Assembly (NCBI GenBank): GCA_900551265.1
Contig: URVL01000113.1
Coordinates: forward strand, 1-7,528
Length of the DNA: 7,528 bases
Direction: 5' to 3'
DNA from: an uncultured Eubacteriales bacterium
Lineage (GTDB): Bacteria; Bacillota; Clostridia; Oscillospirales; QAMX01
Positions 1 to 5,782 of this stretch are shown here, piece by piece. Made by a program: the position numbers and the translations under genes. Positions within the stretch are counted from its first letter, which is position 1; each line of letters starts with the position of its first letter. Below the pieces are notes generated by a model. It saw nothing but the letters and a program-made list of their open reading frames with translations. It was not told the DNA's origin and ran no database searches.

Positions 1-1808
1 TTCACGAGCATAAGCGATAATCCAAAAATTACAGCACATAAAACTGTCGGAGAGAGAGCATATACCCCTATCGGTACGTTTGTTTCCGATATTGACACCG
101 CCGTCGATTCTTGCATCCAAGTGCTAAATGTCATATCTATTTCCTCAGCATCTAGTTGGGCTGTATCATTTAACAAATCAGCTTGCAACAGTGCTGATCC
201 AACACCAACACCGATGACAGATGCCACCAACGCCAAAACGAGAATTCCCGCCATTAACGACACGCGGCACTGCGCCTTGCTCATGCCGAGGCTCCGCTCA
301 ATCACCGTGCGCTTTTTCTGTTTGACAATGAAGAAGTAGAGCAAAAGCACAACGATCAAAAATGCCGCAGCCACGCCGATCACAAACAATAAAATCGATA
401 TGGTACGCAACTCACGCAAGCTACTCATGATGTTTTCAAAACCGTTGTCGTTATATGAAATATCCAGCTCTTCCACACTTGGAACCGCTGTGCGCAAGGC
501 TGCGTCAAACTTTGCAATGCTTCCGTTCGGCAGCTCAAAAGATGTCGTCGTGTGGTGCATCGGTCCAAAGCTGACAATATTTTCCGCATCTGTCGCTTCC
601 ACCGAAGCCGCCGGGATCACGATCAGGTCGCGCGGCAATTCGCCCGTACCGTAAACCGCCGTTTTCTCCACCACGCGATACGCACCGACGACCGTGTATT
701 CCGCCTCCCAGAACACGTCATACGCTTCGCCGGCCGCGTTCAGCGGGCTGAAATCAAACTGATTTTGCGATATGTAATCCGTATCCGCCTTGTGCATGGA
801 ATACCGCAGCGGCAAAGTGATCGTGTCGCCGATAGTCAAACGATTCTTACTTAGCAGCTCTTCGGAAACCACACAAATGCGCGCACCGTTTTGAAATTCT
901 TCCTGCGTGATCTCCCGCCCCTCGGTGATACTCGCCTTGCGACCCTGGAACACAGGCAGCATTTGCAGTCCAGCCGTCGGCGTAACGTAAAACAAATTTT
1001 GCTGCGATTTTTGAAATGCGATCCAGTCTTCCCAGCGCTTTCCATTTTTGGTCTGCCAAAAATCTGCGCTCACTTCATCTATGCCGCGCGCTTCCGCTGT
1101 GTGCTGAATGGTTGGCAATGCCGTCGTTTCGCGCCGCGTGCCGTCCGCATTATACTGCGAAGTGTAGGGCTTTTCCATCACGTGGTATTCTGTTTCCGTG
1201 CCGTGCACTGCGCAGCGCACCACCCAGCGGAACAGACTCGCAATGTACCTTGTTCCAACCTGCGGCACATCCCGCATTTCTTCCGGGCAGGTACACAAAC
1301 ACACCGTGATCTCATCGCCGACACGCAGCTTTTCGTCTGCCGTCTCCGGCGTGCAATGCACGGCTTCCACGCGCACCCGCACCGCGCCGTATTCCGCAGG
1401 CACGTCCAATACCGTGAATTCCGCCACCGTGTATCGCCCGGAAAAGCTCTCTGAATGCACAAGCTCCGGCTGCTCTGCCAGAAAATACGACCGCATCTCC
1501 GGCTCCGTTACGTACTCCGCCTCCGGAAAATCCAATTCGTCGAGCGAAATGCCCTCGGCATATCGGTCTTCCGTAAAGCCCATTCGCCCGTAGCAGCTTG
1601 CCCACACGTTTGTTGTCACAGAGGAGAGCAGTGGCTGTTCTATTGTGCCAAGCGTTGTGAATTGTCCCTCCATCGCCGTAATATGCTGCGTAGATTCCAT
1701 ATACAGTACAGACGAAAATGTCAAAAGGACTGACACCGCTAGGATAAGCAAAAAGAATATTGCTGTCTTTACCGGAGTCCGCAAAAGTTGTTTTAGACTT
1801 TTCCGCAT
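1..1808 (-). CDS. FtsX/MacB-type ABC transporter permease, C-terminus beyond the window
   Basis: An unbroken minus-strand frame of 602 codons begins with ATG at 1808 and is still open at the left edge, so the C-terminus is missing. The start is supported by AGGAAG about 8 nt upstream. The protein has a short basic N-terminus and a first membrane segment at about residues 13-35. A long extracytoplasmic region follows (about 40-468). A second membrane segment (about 470-495) leads into a basic cytoplasmic turn with KQKKRTVIERSLGMSK (496-511), the typical FtsX-domain signature. A third membrane segment lies at about 520-545, and a fourth begins near 585. FtsX-family permeases pair with a separate ATPase to export peptides or lipids, or to transmit mechanical force; no ATPase gene lies in the window, so the substrate is unknown. 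It is the last gene of the leftward block. Family assignment is secure, function is not. Confidence 0.88.
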   Translation of the reverse strand, partial: MRKSLKQLLRTPVKTAIFFLLILAVSVLLTFSSVLYMESTQHITAMEGQFTTLGTIEQPLLSSVTTNVWASCYGRMGFTEDRYAEGISLDELDFPEAEYVTEPEMRSYFLAEQPELVHSESFSGRYTVAEFTVLDVPAEYGAVRVRVEAVHCTPETADEKLRVGDEITVCLCTCPEEMRDVPQVGTRYIASLFRWVVRCAVHGTETEYHVMEKPYTSQYNADGTRRETTALPTIQHTAEARGIDEVSADFWQTKNGKRWEDWIAFQKSQQNLFYVTPTAGLQMLPVFQGRKASITEGREITQEEFQNGARICVVSEELLSKNRLTIGDTITLPLRYSMHKADTDYISQNQFDFSPLNAAGEAYDVFWEAEYTVVGAYRVVEKTAVYGTGELPRDLIVIPAASVEATDAENIVSFGPMHHTTTSFELPNGSIAKFDAALRTAVPSVEELDISYNDNGFENIMSSLRELRTISILLFVIGVAAAFLIVVLLLYFFIVKQKKRTVIERSLGMSKAQCRVSLMAGILVLALVASVIGVGVGSALLQADLLNDTAQLDAEEIDMTFSTWMQESTAVSISETNVPIGVYALSPTVLCAVIFGLSLMLV

Positions 1809-1872
1809 AAAGCTCTTCCTTTAATTTTATCTTATATGTTTCTCAATTATCAGCTATCAGCTTTTTAAAGCT

Positions 1873-1915
1873 CTATAACAGATGCAGACCTGGTAAAAGT
1901 CTGCATCTGTTATAG
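1873..1915 (-). promoter_or_regulatory. Perfect 17-bp stem-loop in the permease leader
   Basis: The arms 1873-1889 (CTATAACAGATGCAGAC) and 1899-1915 are perfectly complementary around a 9-nt loop. The element lies between the stop of the 58-aa ORF (1975) and the permease start (1808). On the minus strand the stem is followed by only three consecutive Ts and then a second small inverted repeat (AGCTTT/AAAGCT, 1859-1872). It could be a weak terminator, an attenuator for the permease, or an mRNA processing/stability element. The strand assignment assumes it acts in the leftward transcript. Confidence 0.6.
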
Positions 1916-1974
1916 GAAATCATTTGCTAAGTGCCTACTTTTTCACTTCAAAACTTACTTTTAACCCAAAATAC

Positions 1975-2151
1975 TTACGGTTTTAATAACAATTGTAAAT
2001 CTACAATCGGATTATTAATTGTTTCCGAGACGGCATTATCTCGAAGTTGAACTAAAAGTGCATCTACGAATAAAATTTCATTCTTATTTACTTCATAAAT
2101 ATAGTGTCCTAATGCTGTTTTTACCGGCAAAACAAAAGGAATATTCTTCAT
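1975..2151 (-). CDS. 58-aa ORF resembling a radical-SAM maturase N-terminus (possible RRE-like piece)
   Basis: ATG at 2151 is preceded by AAGGAG at good spacing, and the frame closes with TAA at 1975-1977, giving 58 residues. The N-terminal half contains HYIYEVNKNEILFVD (16-30). In my recollection this resembles the opening of radical-SAM/SPASM peptide maturases, where a short beta-rich winged-helix (PqqD-like RiPP recognition element) precedes the radical-SAM barrel. No CxxxCxxC motif or barrel follows: downstream sequence is broken by stops and then the hairpin and permease gene. It is therefore either a truncated maturase remnant or a stand-alone leader-binding-like protein. It lies 71 nt after the truncated permease ORF and 166 nt before the intact one. 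The strong ribosome binding site argues that it is, or recently was, translated. The homology is from memory and tentative. Confidence 0.45.
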   Translation of the reverse strand: MKNIPFVLPVKTALGHYIYEVNKNEILFVDALLVQLRDNAVSETINNPIVDLQLLLKP

Positions 2152-2222
2152 ATCGTTTCTCCTTCATTATTCAAACATTTAATATTAACTGTAATTCGGT
2201 TGTTTATTGTGTTTCTTTTTAA

Positions 2223-2747
2223 TTAATACATATTAATTAAATCATACAATCTCATTCTCCGTAAAATTAATAAAACTATCACTACACTGATGACAACGCA
2301 AAACATAAACATTTTAAAAACCACAAATACAGAAAATGTTGATACATGCAAAGTTGTCCATAAGATCAGTAGAGTAGTTGTACACCCCAATGTATTCAAT
2401 GATATTAATCCTATAGATATTCCTACTATTATATACCATTTTGAAACTCCTAAAGAATTTGCTAGTGCTATGTCATGGCGAGTATTATGTATTATCAAAA
2501 ACATTGTCAAACTCGTGATTCCAATAATTAACGTACAAAATGGAATATACATGTTAGATAACAAATCAATATTTTGTCTCAACTCTCTTGCAGCTTTAAC
2601 AAACAGTTCATCATCGATTTCGACAACCTTCCATATGCCGAAAAATAAGCGATTTTCCGGCAATATAAGGCAATATAGCAACCTATAAAACAACAAAAAA
2701 ATACGCAGGTGTGCAATCAGTGTGCAATCAAAACTATCGTCTTTCAA
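2223..2747 (-). pseudogene. 5'-truncated FtsX-type ABC permease remnant
   Basis: The open frame spans 174 codons, but its first possible start is TTG (2747) with no ribosome binding site. Residues from about 44 onward look like the C-terminal end of an FtsX permease: ELFVKAARELRQN (47-59), a membrane segment (about 67-87), a cytoplasmic turn with ANSLGVSKWY (96-105), a membrane segment (about 106-130), and a final membrane segment (about 137-162). It ends in RRMRLYDLINMY. The SLGxSK motif matches the intact permease at 1-1808, so the two are the same type. The N-terminal membrane segment and large extracytoplasmic region expected for the family are absent. Just upstream lies the terminator at 2752-2799, so the 5' part has been deleted or displaced. 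The first ~40 residues probably do not belong to the original protein. The frame is AT-rich. Dead fragment is the simplest reading. Confidence 0.7.
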
Positions 2748-2751
2748 AACA

Positions 2752-2799
2752 AAAAACTCGTTATCAACTGGGTTATGTCCCCATTGGTAACGAGTTTTT
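2752..2799 (-). terminator. Strong, probably bidirectional, rho-independent terminator
   Basis: The arms 2752-2767 (AAAAACTCGTTATCAA) and 2784-2799 are complementary at 15 of 16 positions, with the exception forming a possible wobble on one strand. The loop contains a further TGGG/CCCA pairing. Each strand has a T-run at the 3' side of the stem: TTTTT on plus, and TTTTTTG then TTTT on minus. It lies 90 nt after the stop of the nuclease-family gene (2889) and fits as its terminator. It would also block readthrough towards 3000 from the left. Confidence 0.75.
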
Positions 2800-2888
2800 C
2801 ATTAACAAAATTATTTACCTGTTTTCAAAAACCCTGCGAGCCAGAAACCCGCAGAGTCGTAAAACCGTAAAGCCGTCTAAGTGGTTAT

Positions 2889-3695
2889 CTATCTTGCCGT
2901 AGAAACGCTACCTGCAAGCCGCTCCTGCACCATCTGGGCATTCACCTTTAACGCTTGTGCAATCTGCTCGATTGGCAACCCCATATCGTTAAGGTTCCTT
3001 GCGGTTTCTTTTTTTTCATCCATTCTTGCTTCATCGCAAAGCTGTTCCATTTCCTTGCACATATGCTCCACCCCTTTCTCGGTCTCTTTCAGTTCATGCA
3101 CGCGGTCAGTCAAGGCTCCCGCCTGCATCTCTTTCGCTTCCTTCACACGGAAATCGTGCATCAGTCTTCCAAGCTCGCCGCCATCGTCCTTGCTCGAATC
3201 CACGTAGATGAAGTGTTCCTCGTCCCCGAACTCCATGCCGTTCTCGCGGATTATCCGGTCGATATGGGCTATCGGAAGTCCGTGCCCCAGTGCGTCTTTC
3301 AACGTGACGAATATCACGTAGGTTTCCGGGAGCTTATCGAAGTTCTTTCCCGTATCCAGCACGTTGGAATCCATCATCCCGAGGTTGTATCTGGCACGTT
3401 TCGGGTGCGCCCCCTCATCGTCTTGCTGTATCTCGACGTTGAAGATGCGTCCGCTTCCATCCTTTGCCACACAGTCCAGCACGACACCTCTGCCATGCAT
3501 GTTTCTGAAATCCACCTGCGTCTCATTGTCGATGACGGTCAAATCCTTGTCCTCCATGATGATTCTAAGAACGTACTCGCAGGCTTTCTTATCCTTGAAT
3601 ACATTCCGCGCGAAAATATCGCTCATCACGGTCAGATTCTTAATCGTTTTCTTGTATCTCTCCTTATGCTTAAGCATCGTTTCTTCCTGATTCAT
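2889..3695 (-). CDS. Rpn-family / PD-(D/E)XK nuclease family transposase-like protein
   Basis: This is a 268-residue protein from the ATG at 3695. The family is annotated either as Rpn recombination-promoting nuclease or as PD-(D/E)XK nuclease family transposase; members are Mg-dependent DNA endonucleases linked to RecA-independent recombination, and are common beside mobile DNA. The N-terminus has the family opening KKTIKNLTVMSDIFARNVF (15-33). The catalytic core is visible as VVLDCVAKDG (71-80) followed by FNVEIQQ (85-91), giving candidate metal-binding D74, E88 and Q90. A charged, coiled-coil-like stretch (about 180-230) precedes a C-terminal helix-turn-helix-like segment, LNDMGLPIEQIAQALKVNA (235-253). 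The length is ordinary for the family and no key residue is missing. It is transcribed on its own, away from the plus-strand operon, between the promoter at 3749-3777 and the terminator at 2752-2799. A longer frame starting at 3737 adds 14 residues but starts too close to the promoter. Confidence 0.88.
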   Translation of the reverse strand: MNQEETMLKHKERYKKTIKNLTVMSDIFARNVFKDKKACEYVLRIIMEDKDLTVIDNETQVDFRNMHGRGVVLDCVAKDGSGRIFNVEIQQDDEGAHPKRARYNLGMMDSNVLDTGKNFDKLPETYVIFVTLKDALGHGLPIAHIDRIIRENGMEFGDEEHFIYVDSSKDDGGELGRLMHDFRVKEAKEMQAGALTDRVHELKETEKGVEHMCKEMEQLCDEARMDEKKETARNLNDMGLPIEQIAQALKVNAQMVQERLAGSVSTAR

Positions 3696-3707
3696 CGGTG
3701 AAGACCA

Positions 3708-3713
3708 CCTCCT
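3708..3713 (-). promoter_or_regulatory. Ribosome binding site that decides the nuclease start
   Basis: AGGAGG on the minus strand lies 12 nt ahead of the ATG at 3695, a slightly long spacing. The next in-frame ATG (3677) has its own AGGAA 6 nt upstream, so initiation there, giving a protein 6 residues shorter, is also possible. The family motif begins after both. Confidence 0.6.
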
Positions 3714-3748
3714 GTTCGACTCACAAGAAGGTATCAACCATCTTGCTA

Positions 3749-3777
3749 TATATATATTTTACAAGAAAGCCGGTAAA
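3749..3777 (-). promoter_or_regulatory. Putative sigma-A promoter of the nuclease-family gene
   Basis: On the minus strand TTTACC (3772-3777) and TATATA (3749-3754) are separated by exactly 17 nt. This predicts a transcript start near 3742 and a leader of roughly 47 nt before the ATG at 3695. The -10 sits in a short alternating TA tract flanked by CTTG/CAAG. Sequence match only. Confidence 0.5.
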
Positions 3778-3845
3778 CATTCAAGACTTGTATTTTCCCC
3801 GCCGAAAGGGCAAAATCCTGCGGCTCGCGCGGAGTGGCCGGGGTC

Positions 3846-3860
3846 TGGGGCAGCGCCCCA
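3846..3860. repeat. GC-rich short hairpin (TGGGGC-AGC-GCCCCA)
   Basis: A perfect 6-bp inverted repeat with a 3-nt loop, immediately after GGGGTC. Motifs of this kind recur in non-coding DNA of gut Gram-positives. It lies just left of the larger palindrome at 3871-3967 and may belong to the same intergenic element. Confidence 0.5.
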
Positions 3861-3870
3861 TATAGGCAAA

Positions 3871-3967
3871 CCCCGTGCATAAAATGAGCGGTCGCGGTGT
3901 CCGGCAGGAAAGCCCCTCGCTTTTCCTGCGTCCGGCGCATCGCGGCAGCGAAGGCGAATGCACGGGG
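3871..3967. repeat. ~97-nt extended imperfect palindrome
   Basis: The outer arms CCCCGTGCAT (3871-3880) and ATGCACGGGG (3958-3967) are perfect complements. Nested within them, CGCG (3893-3896) faces CGCG (3941-3944), CCGG (3901-3904) faces CCGG (3932-3935), and CAGGAAA (3905-3911) faces TTTCCTG (3922-3928) around a 10-nt loop. All pairings are mutually compatible, so the whole segment can form one long hairpin with internal loops, as RNA or as a DNA cruciform. No credible ORF uses it. Confidence 0.6.
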
Positions 3968-4007
3968 AAGGGAGCCGGTCAACTTTTCCGTTCCAAATGT
4001 TTCCGTC

Positions 4008-4023
4008 AATCCGCCTGCGGATT
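4008..4023. repeat. 7-bp inverted repeat, 2-nt spacer (AATCCGC-CT-GCGGATT)
   Basis: A near-perfect dyad in the gene-free region between the nuclease gene and the transfer operon. The symmetry and tight spacing would suit binding of a dimeric regulator, but no regulator gene is visible to pair it with. Confidence 0.4.
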
Positions 4024-4095
4024 TATGAAAGATTTGTGGGCGGAATGGTTGAGGGGCGAATCCCTCTACCCAGATGAGAAAAGGGTCAACGTTCG

Positions 4096-4131
4096 CAAAT
4101 AGGCGCAAATGGGTTCATTTGATGCCAAATG
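4096..4131. repeat. Helically phased CAAATG array
   Basis: Four related hexamers start exactly 10 bp apart: CAAATA at 4096, CAAATG at 4106, CATTTG (the same site inverted) at 4116, and CAAATG at 4126. A fifth, inverted copy lies at 4160-4165. The 10-bp period places all four on one face of the helix, as expected for cooperative binding of a small DNA-binding protein. The array lies about 170 bp upstream of the first transfer gene, in a position that fits an operator or the accessory-protein sites of an origin of transfer. Confidence 0.55.
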
Positions 4132-4137
4132 GTGTCC

Positions 4138-4211
4138 TTTTCTATCATCGGCATCCGTGCATTTGGCAGTTTCTACCTGCACGTTCGTGTATAGGGCAGA
4201 GGGATAGAAAA
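4138..4211. repeat. Nested inverted repeat (outer TTTTCTATC arms, inner hairpin)
   Basis: The outer arms TTTTCTATC (4138-4146) and GATAGAAAA (4203-4211) are perfect complements. Inside them CGTGCA (4156-4161) pairs with TGCACG (4178-4183), and within that GGCAG (4165-4169) faces CTACC (4173-4177) with one mismatch around a TTT loop. TGCCAAATG at 4123-4131 is also complementary to CATTTGGCA at 4160-4168, which offers an alternative fold linking this hairpin to the CAAATG array. It is a candidate origin-of-transfer or leader structure; no nick site can be identified. Confidence 0.5.
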
Positions 4212-4222
4212 ATAGCCTGCGT

Positions 4223-4228
4223 TATAAT
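4223..4228 (+). promoter_or_regulatory. -10-like TATAAT box upstream of the transfer operon
   Basis: A consensus TATAAT lies 70 nt upstream of the start at 4299, just right of the nested hairpin. No recognisable -35 is present at 16-18 nt spacing and the extended -10 TG is misplaced by a base or two. If used, the promoter probably needs an activator, and the CAAATG array would be in a suitable upstream position. Confidence 0.35.
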
Positions 4229-4298
4229 CTGTCCCCAAGGAGACGGCATTCTTGCCGCTTCAAAAGACAGGAAATCGGAAAAGAAAGGATGATGCCAC

Positions 4299-5771
4299 AT
4301 GGCTCAGGATTTCGGCGATGACATGGGAAACGCCCTCCTAAACTTCGTCACAAGGCAGGCGGAGAACTACCTGCGGTTCGGGCATGGCAGGGAACGTGCT
4401 TTTGACTGGTGGCAGCGCCATTATAAGAAGGAGGGGAACACTCCCGAGCAGGCAAAAGCAATGGCTGAGAAGCAATCCTCTCGTGAGCAGGCGGTCGTGC
4501 CCTTTGGTACTTCCGAGGAAGCCGCCTACTATGCGCAGGTATGCCGCGAGAATGGTACCTATGCCGCCGCCTACACGGACAAACAGGGAAATGGTTTCCT
4601 TGCCTTTGCCAAGGAGGATGCTAAGACCGTCGCAGGGTATGCCCCGCAATTTAGGGATGTAATGGCACGTCTCGATGAGCAGCGTATCACCGACGCGCTG
4701 AATCACGCGGAACCCGTGAATAAGAAGACCATGGATTCCCTCACGGAGCTGACAAGCTATCCCGACCTTCCAGCAGAGGACGTAACGGTCATTCCAGTCA
4801 CCATCCGTTACAAGGACGCACCAGACGAGACTTACGATGTGCTCTTTAGCGAACAGGATACCGAAAACCTCAATATCGACGATTCGATTTGCTTCTCCGG
4901 TTACTCCCACAAGGAGCTTACCGAGATGGTTGGTCGTGAAACCCATGAGGATTTCGATGTAATTTCCGTCGGTGCCCCCTACAAGGTTCACGCGACGCAG
5001 GTGAAAACGGATGCCCCGGAAAAGACTTATGACGCGCCGGGAAAGGATGCACCTGCCCGCAGTGATAAGGTCTCTACACTCCGTGCCGAGGACACCGCCA
5101 TCCATACCCAGAACATCCGAAACGCTGCCCAAAAGGCGAGGGAAGACTGCACGGACTTTTCCGACTTCGAGCGCAAGATGAACGCGCAGGGCTTCGGTGT
5201 GACTGAAACCAGCAAGGGTGAGGTCATGGCCTACGAGCCTGCAAGCCTGAATAAAGACGGTTCGGTACCGGCGTATGAGCGCGGTCGCGACTGGCCGGTC
5301 TCTGCGGAGACGTTAAAGAACCGGTACGACCTCGATGTGACCCATAACTGGTTCGAGCAGAATACCCCGAAGGACGCGGGCACCCTCCCGGATAAAGACC
5401 TTGCCATGCAGAATGCGCGTCTGACACAGGAGCAGACGCGTGACGGACAACAGATGCTAGAGCCGGTTGCATCTGATGGTGCCATGGATAACGACGGGCG
5501 CACGCCCGACCCGAACTCCGGTATTGAGAGCCACGATGGCGCAGATACCGATTCCCGCACCGCCGTCATGGATGCAGAGCAGACCGGAAGCGAGATTCGC
5601 CCCTCCGATATTCGCGAGGAGCAGCAATATGATTCCGAGTCCTATTCCCTCACCGGAGAAGCCCGCGACATGACCGCCGCTAAAACTCAAATTGAAACGG
5701 AAACGAAGTCGCAGGAAATCTCGCAGGAACGAAGGACTGACCTGCCCTTTAAGAACGAAGATGCATTGTAA
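4299..5771 (+). CDS. Conjugation accessory protein, PcfB-like segment plus relaxase-tail-like segment
   Basis: A 490-residue acidic protein; AGGA lies 9 nt before the ATG. The N-terminus is helical and aromatic (FDWWQRHY, 35-42). Residues 65-125 (from VVPFGTSEEAAYYAQ) have the pattern of the PcfB/DUF3801 fold, a small protein usually next to VirD4-type coupling proteins that helps load the relaxase. Residues 163-235 form a second unassigned domain. Residues 286-345 (DFSDFERKMNAQGFGVTETS, then DWPVSAETLKNRY) resemble the short domain near the C-terminus of many relaxases ('xxFxxxLxxxGxxV... LxxxY'). Residues 360-490 are low-complexity, rich in D, E, T, S and Q, and probably disordered. There are no transmembrane segments, no relaxase HUH histidine triad and no Walker motif. 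It is the first gene of the operon, ending 11 nt before the next. Likely role: cytoplasmic relaxosome-coupling-protein adaptor. Domain calls are from pattern memory. Confidence 0.6.
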   Translation: MAQDFGDDMGNALLNFVTRQAENYLRFGHGRERAFDWWQRHYKKEGNTPEQAKAMAEKQSSREQAVVPFGTSEEAAYYAQVCRENGTYAAAYTDKQGNGFLAFAKEDAKTVAGYAPQFRDVMARLDEQRITDALNHAEPVNKKTMDSLTELTSYPDLPAEDVTVIPVTIRYKDAPDETYDVLFSEQDTENLNIDDSICFSGYSHKELTEMVGRETHEDFDVISVGAPYKVHATQVKTDAPEKTYDAPGKDAPARSDKVSTLRAEDTAIHTQNIRNAAQKAREDCTDFSDFERKMNAQGFGVTETSKGEVMAYEPASLNKDGSVPAYERGRDWPVSAETLKNRYDLDVTHNWFEQNTPKDAGTLPDKDLAMQNARLTQEQTRDGQQMLEPVASDGAMDNDGRTPDPNSGIESHDGADTDSRTAVMDAEQTGSEIRPSDIREEQQYDSESYSLTGEARDMTAAKTQIETETKSQEISQERRTDLPFKNEDAL

Positions 5772-5782
5772 GGAGATAGACC

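Noticed and set aside
891..1593. Plus-strand frames opposite the large permease gene
   Set aside because: The permease frame is continuous and has clear membrane and FtsX motifs. The opposite frames are arginine- and histidine-rich by-products.
2659..2677. GGCAATATA direct repeat (two copies, 10-bp period)
   Set aside because: Two short copies inside the decaying permease ORF. Chance or slippage is enough to explain them.
2290..2688. 132-codon plus-strand frame opposite the permease remnant
   Set aside because: The minus strand shows FtsX-type membrane segments and SLGVSK. The plus frame has no ribosome binding site or domain.
2710..2730. TGTGCAATCA direct repeat (two copies, 11-bp period)
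   Set aside because: Only two copies in AT-rich DNA with no linked gene start. Too little to call an operator or target-site duplication.
2955..3701. 248-codon plus-strand frame antisense to the nuclease gene
   Set aside because: It mirrors the nuclease reading frame, has no family features, and the opposite strand clearly encodes the Rpn/PD-(D/E)XK motifs.
4045..4070. tRNA T-arm-like stem (GAGGG-GCGAAT-CCCTC), a possible attachment-site remnant
   Set aside because: The loop is 6 nt instead of 7, the TTC of the T-loop is missing, and no acceptor, D or anticodon arms or CCA end can be assembled around it.
3746..4108. Minus-strand open frame of 120 codons in the gene-free region
   Set aside because: It starts with TTG, has no ribosome binding site, and runs through the palindromic element. 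Its peptide is low-complexity, proline- and alanine-rich, and matches no family I know. Non-coding is more likely.
3875..4292. Short plus-strand open frames (3875-4102, 4074-4292)
   Set aside because: Neither has a convincing ribosome binding site or recognisable domain, and both cross the inverted repeats and the phased array.
4338..5132. 264-codon minus-strand frame opposite the accessory protein gene
   Set aside because: The plus strand has the ribosome binding site, operon spacing and sensible protein. The antisense frame is a codon-usage shadow.
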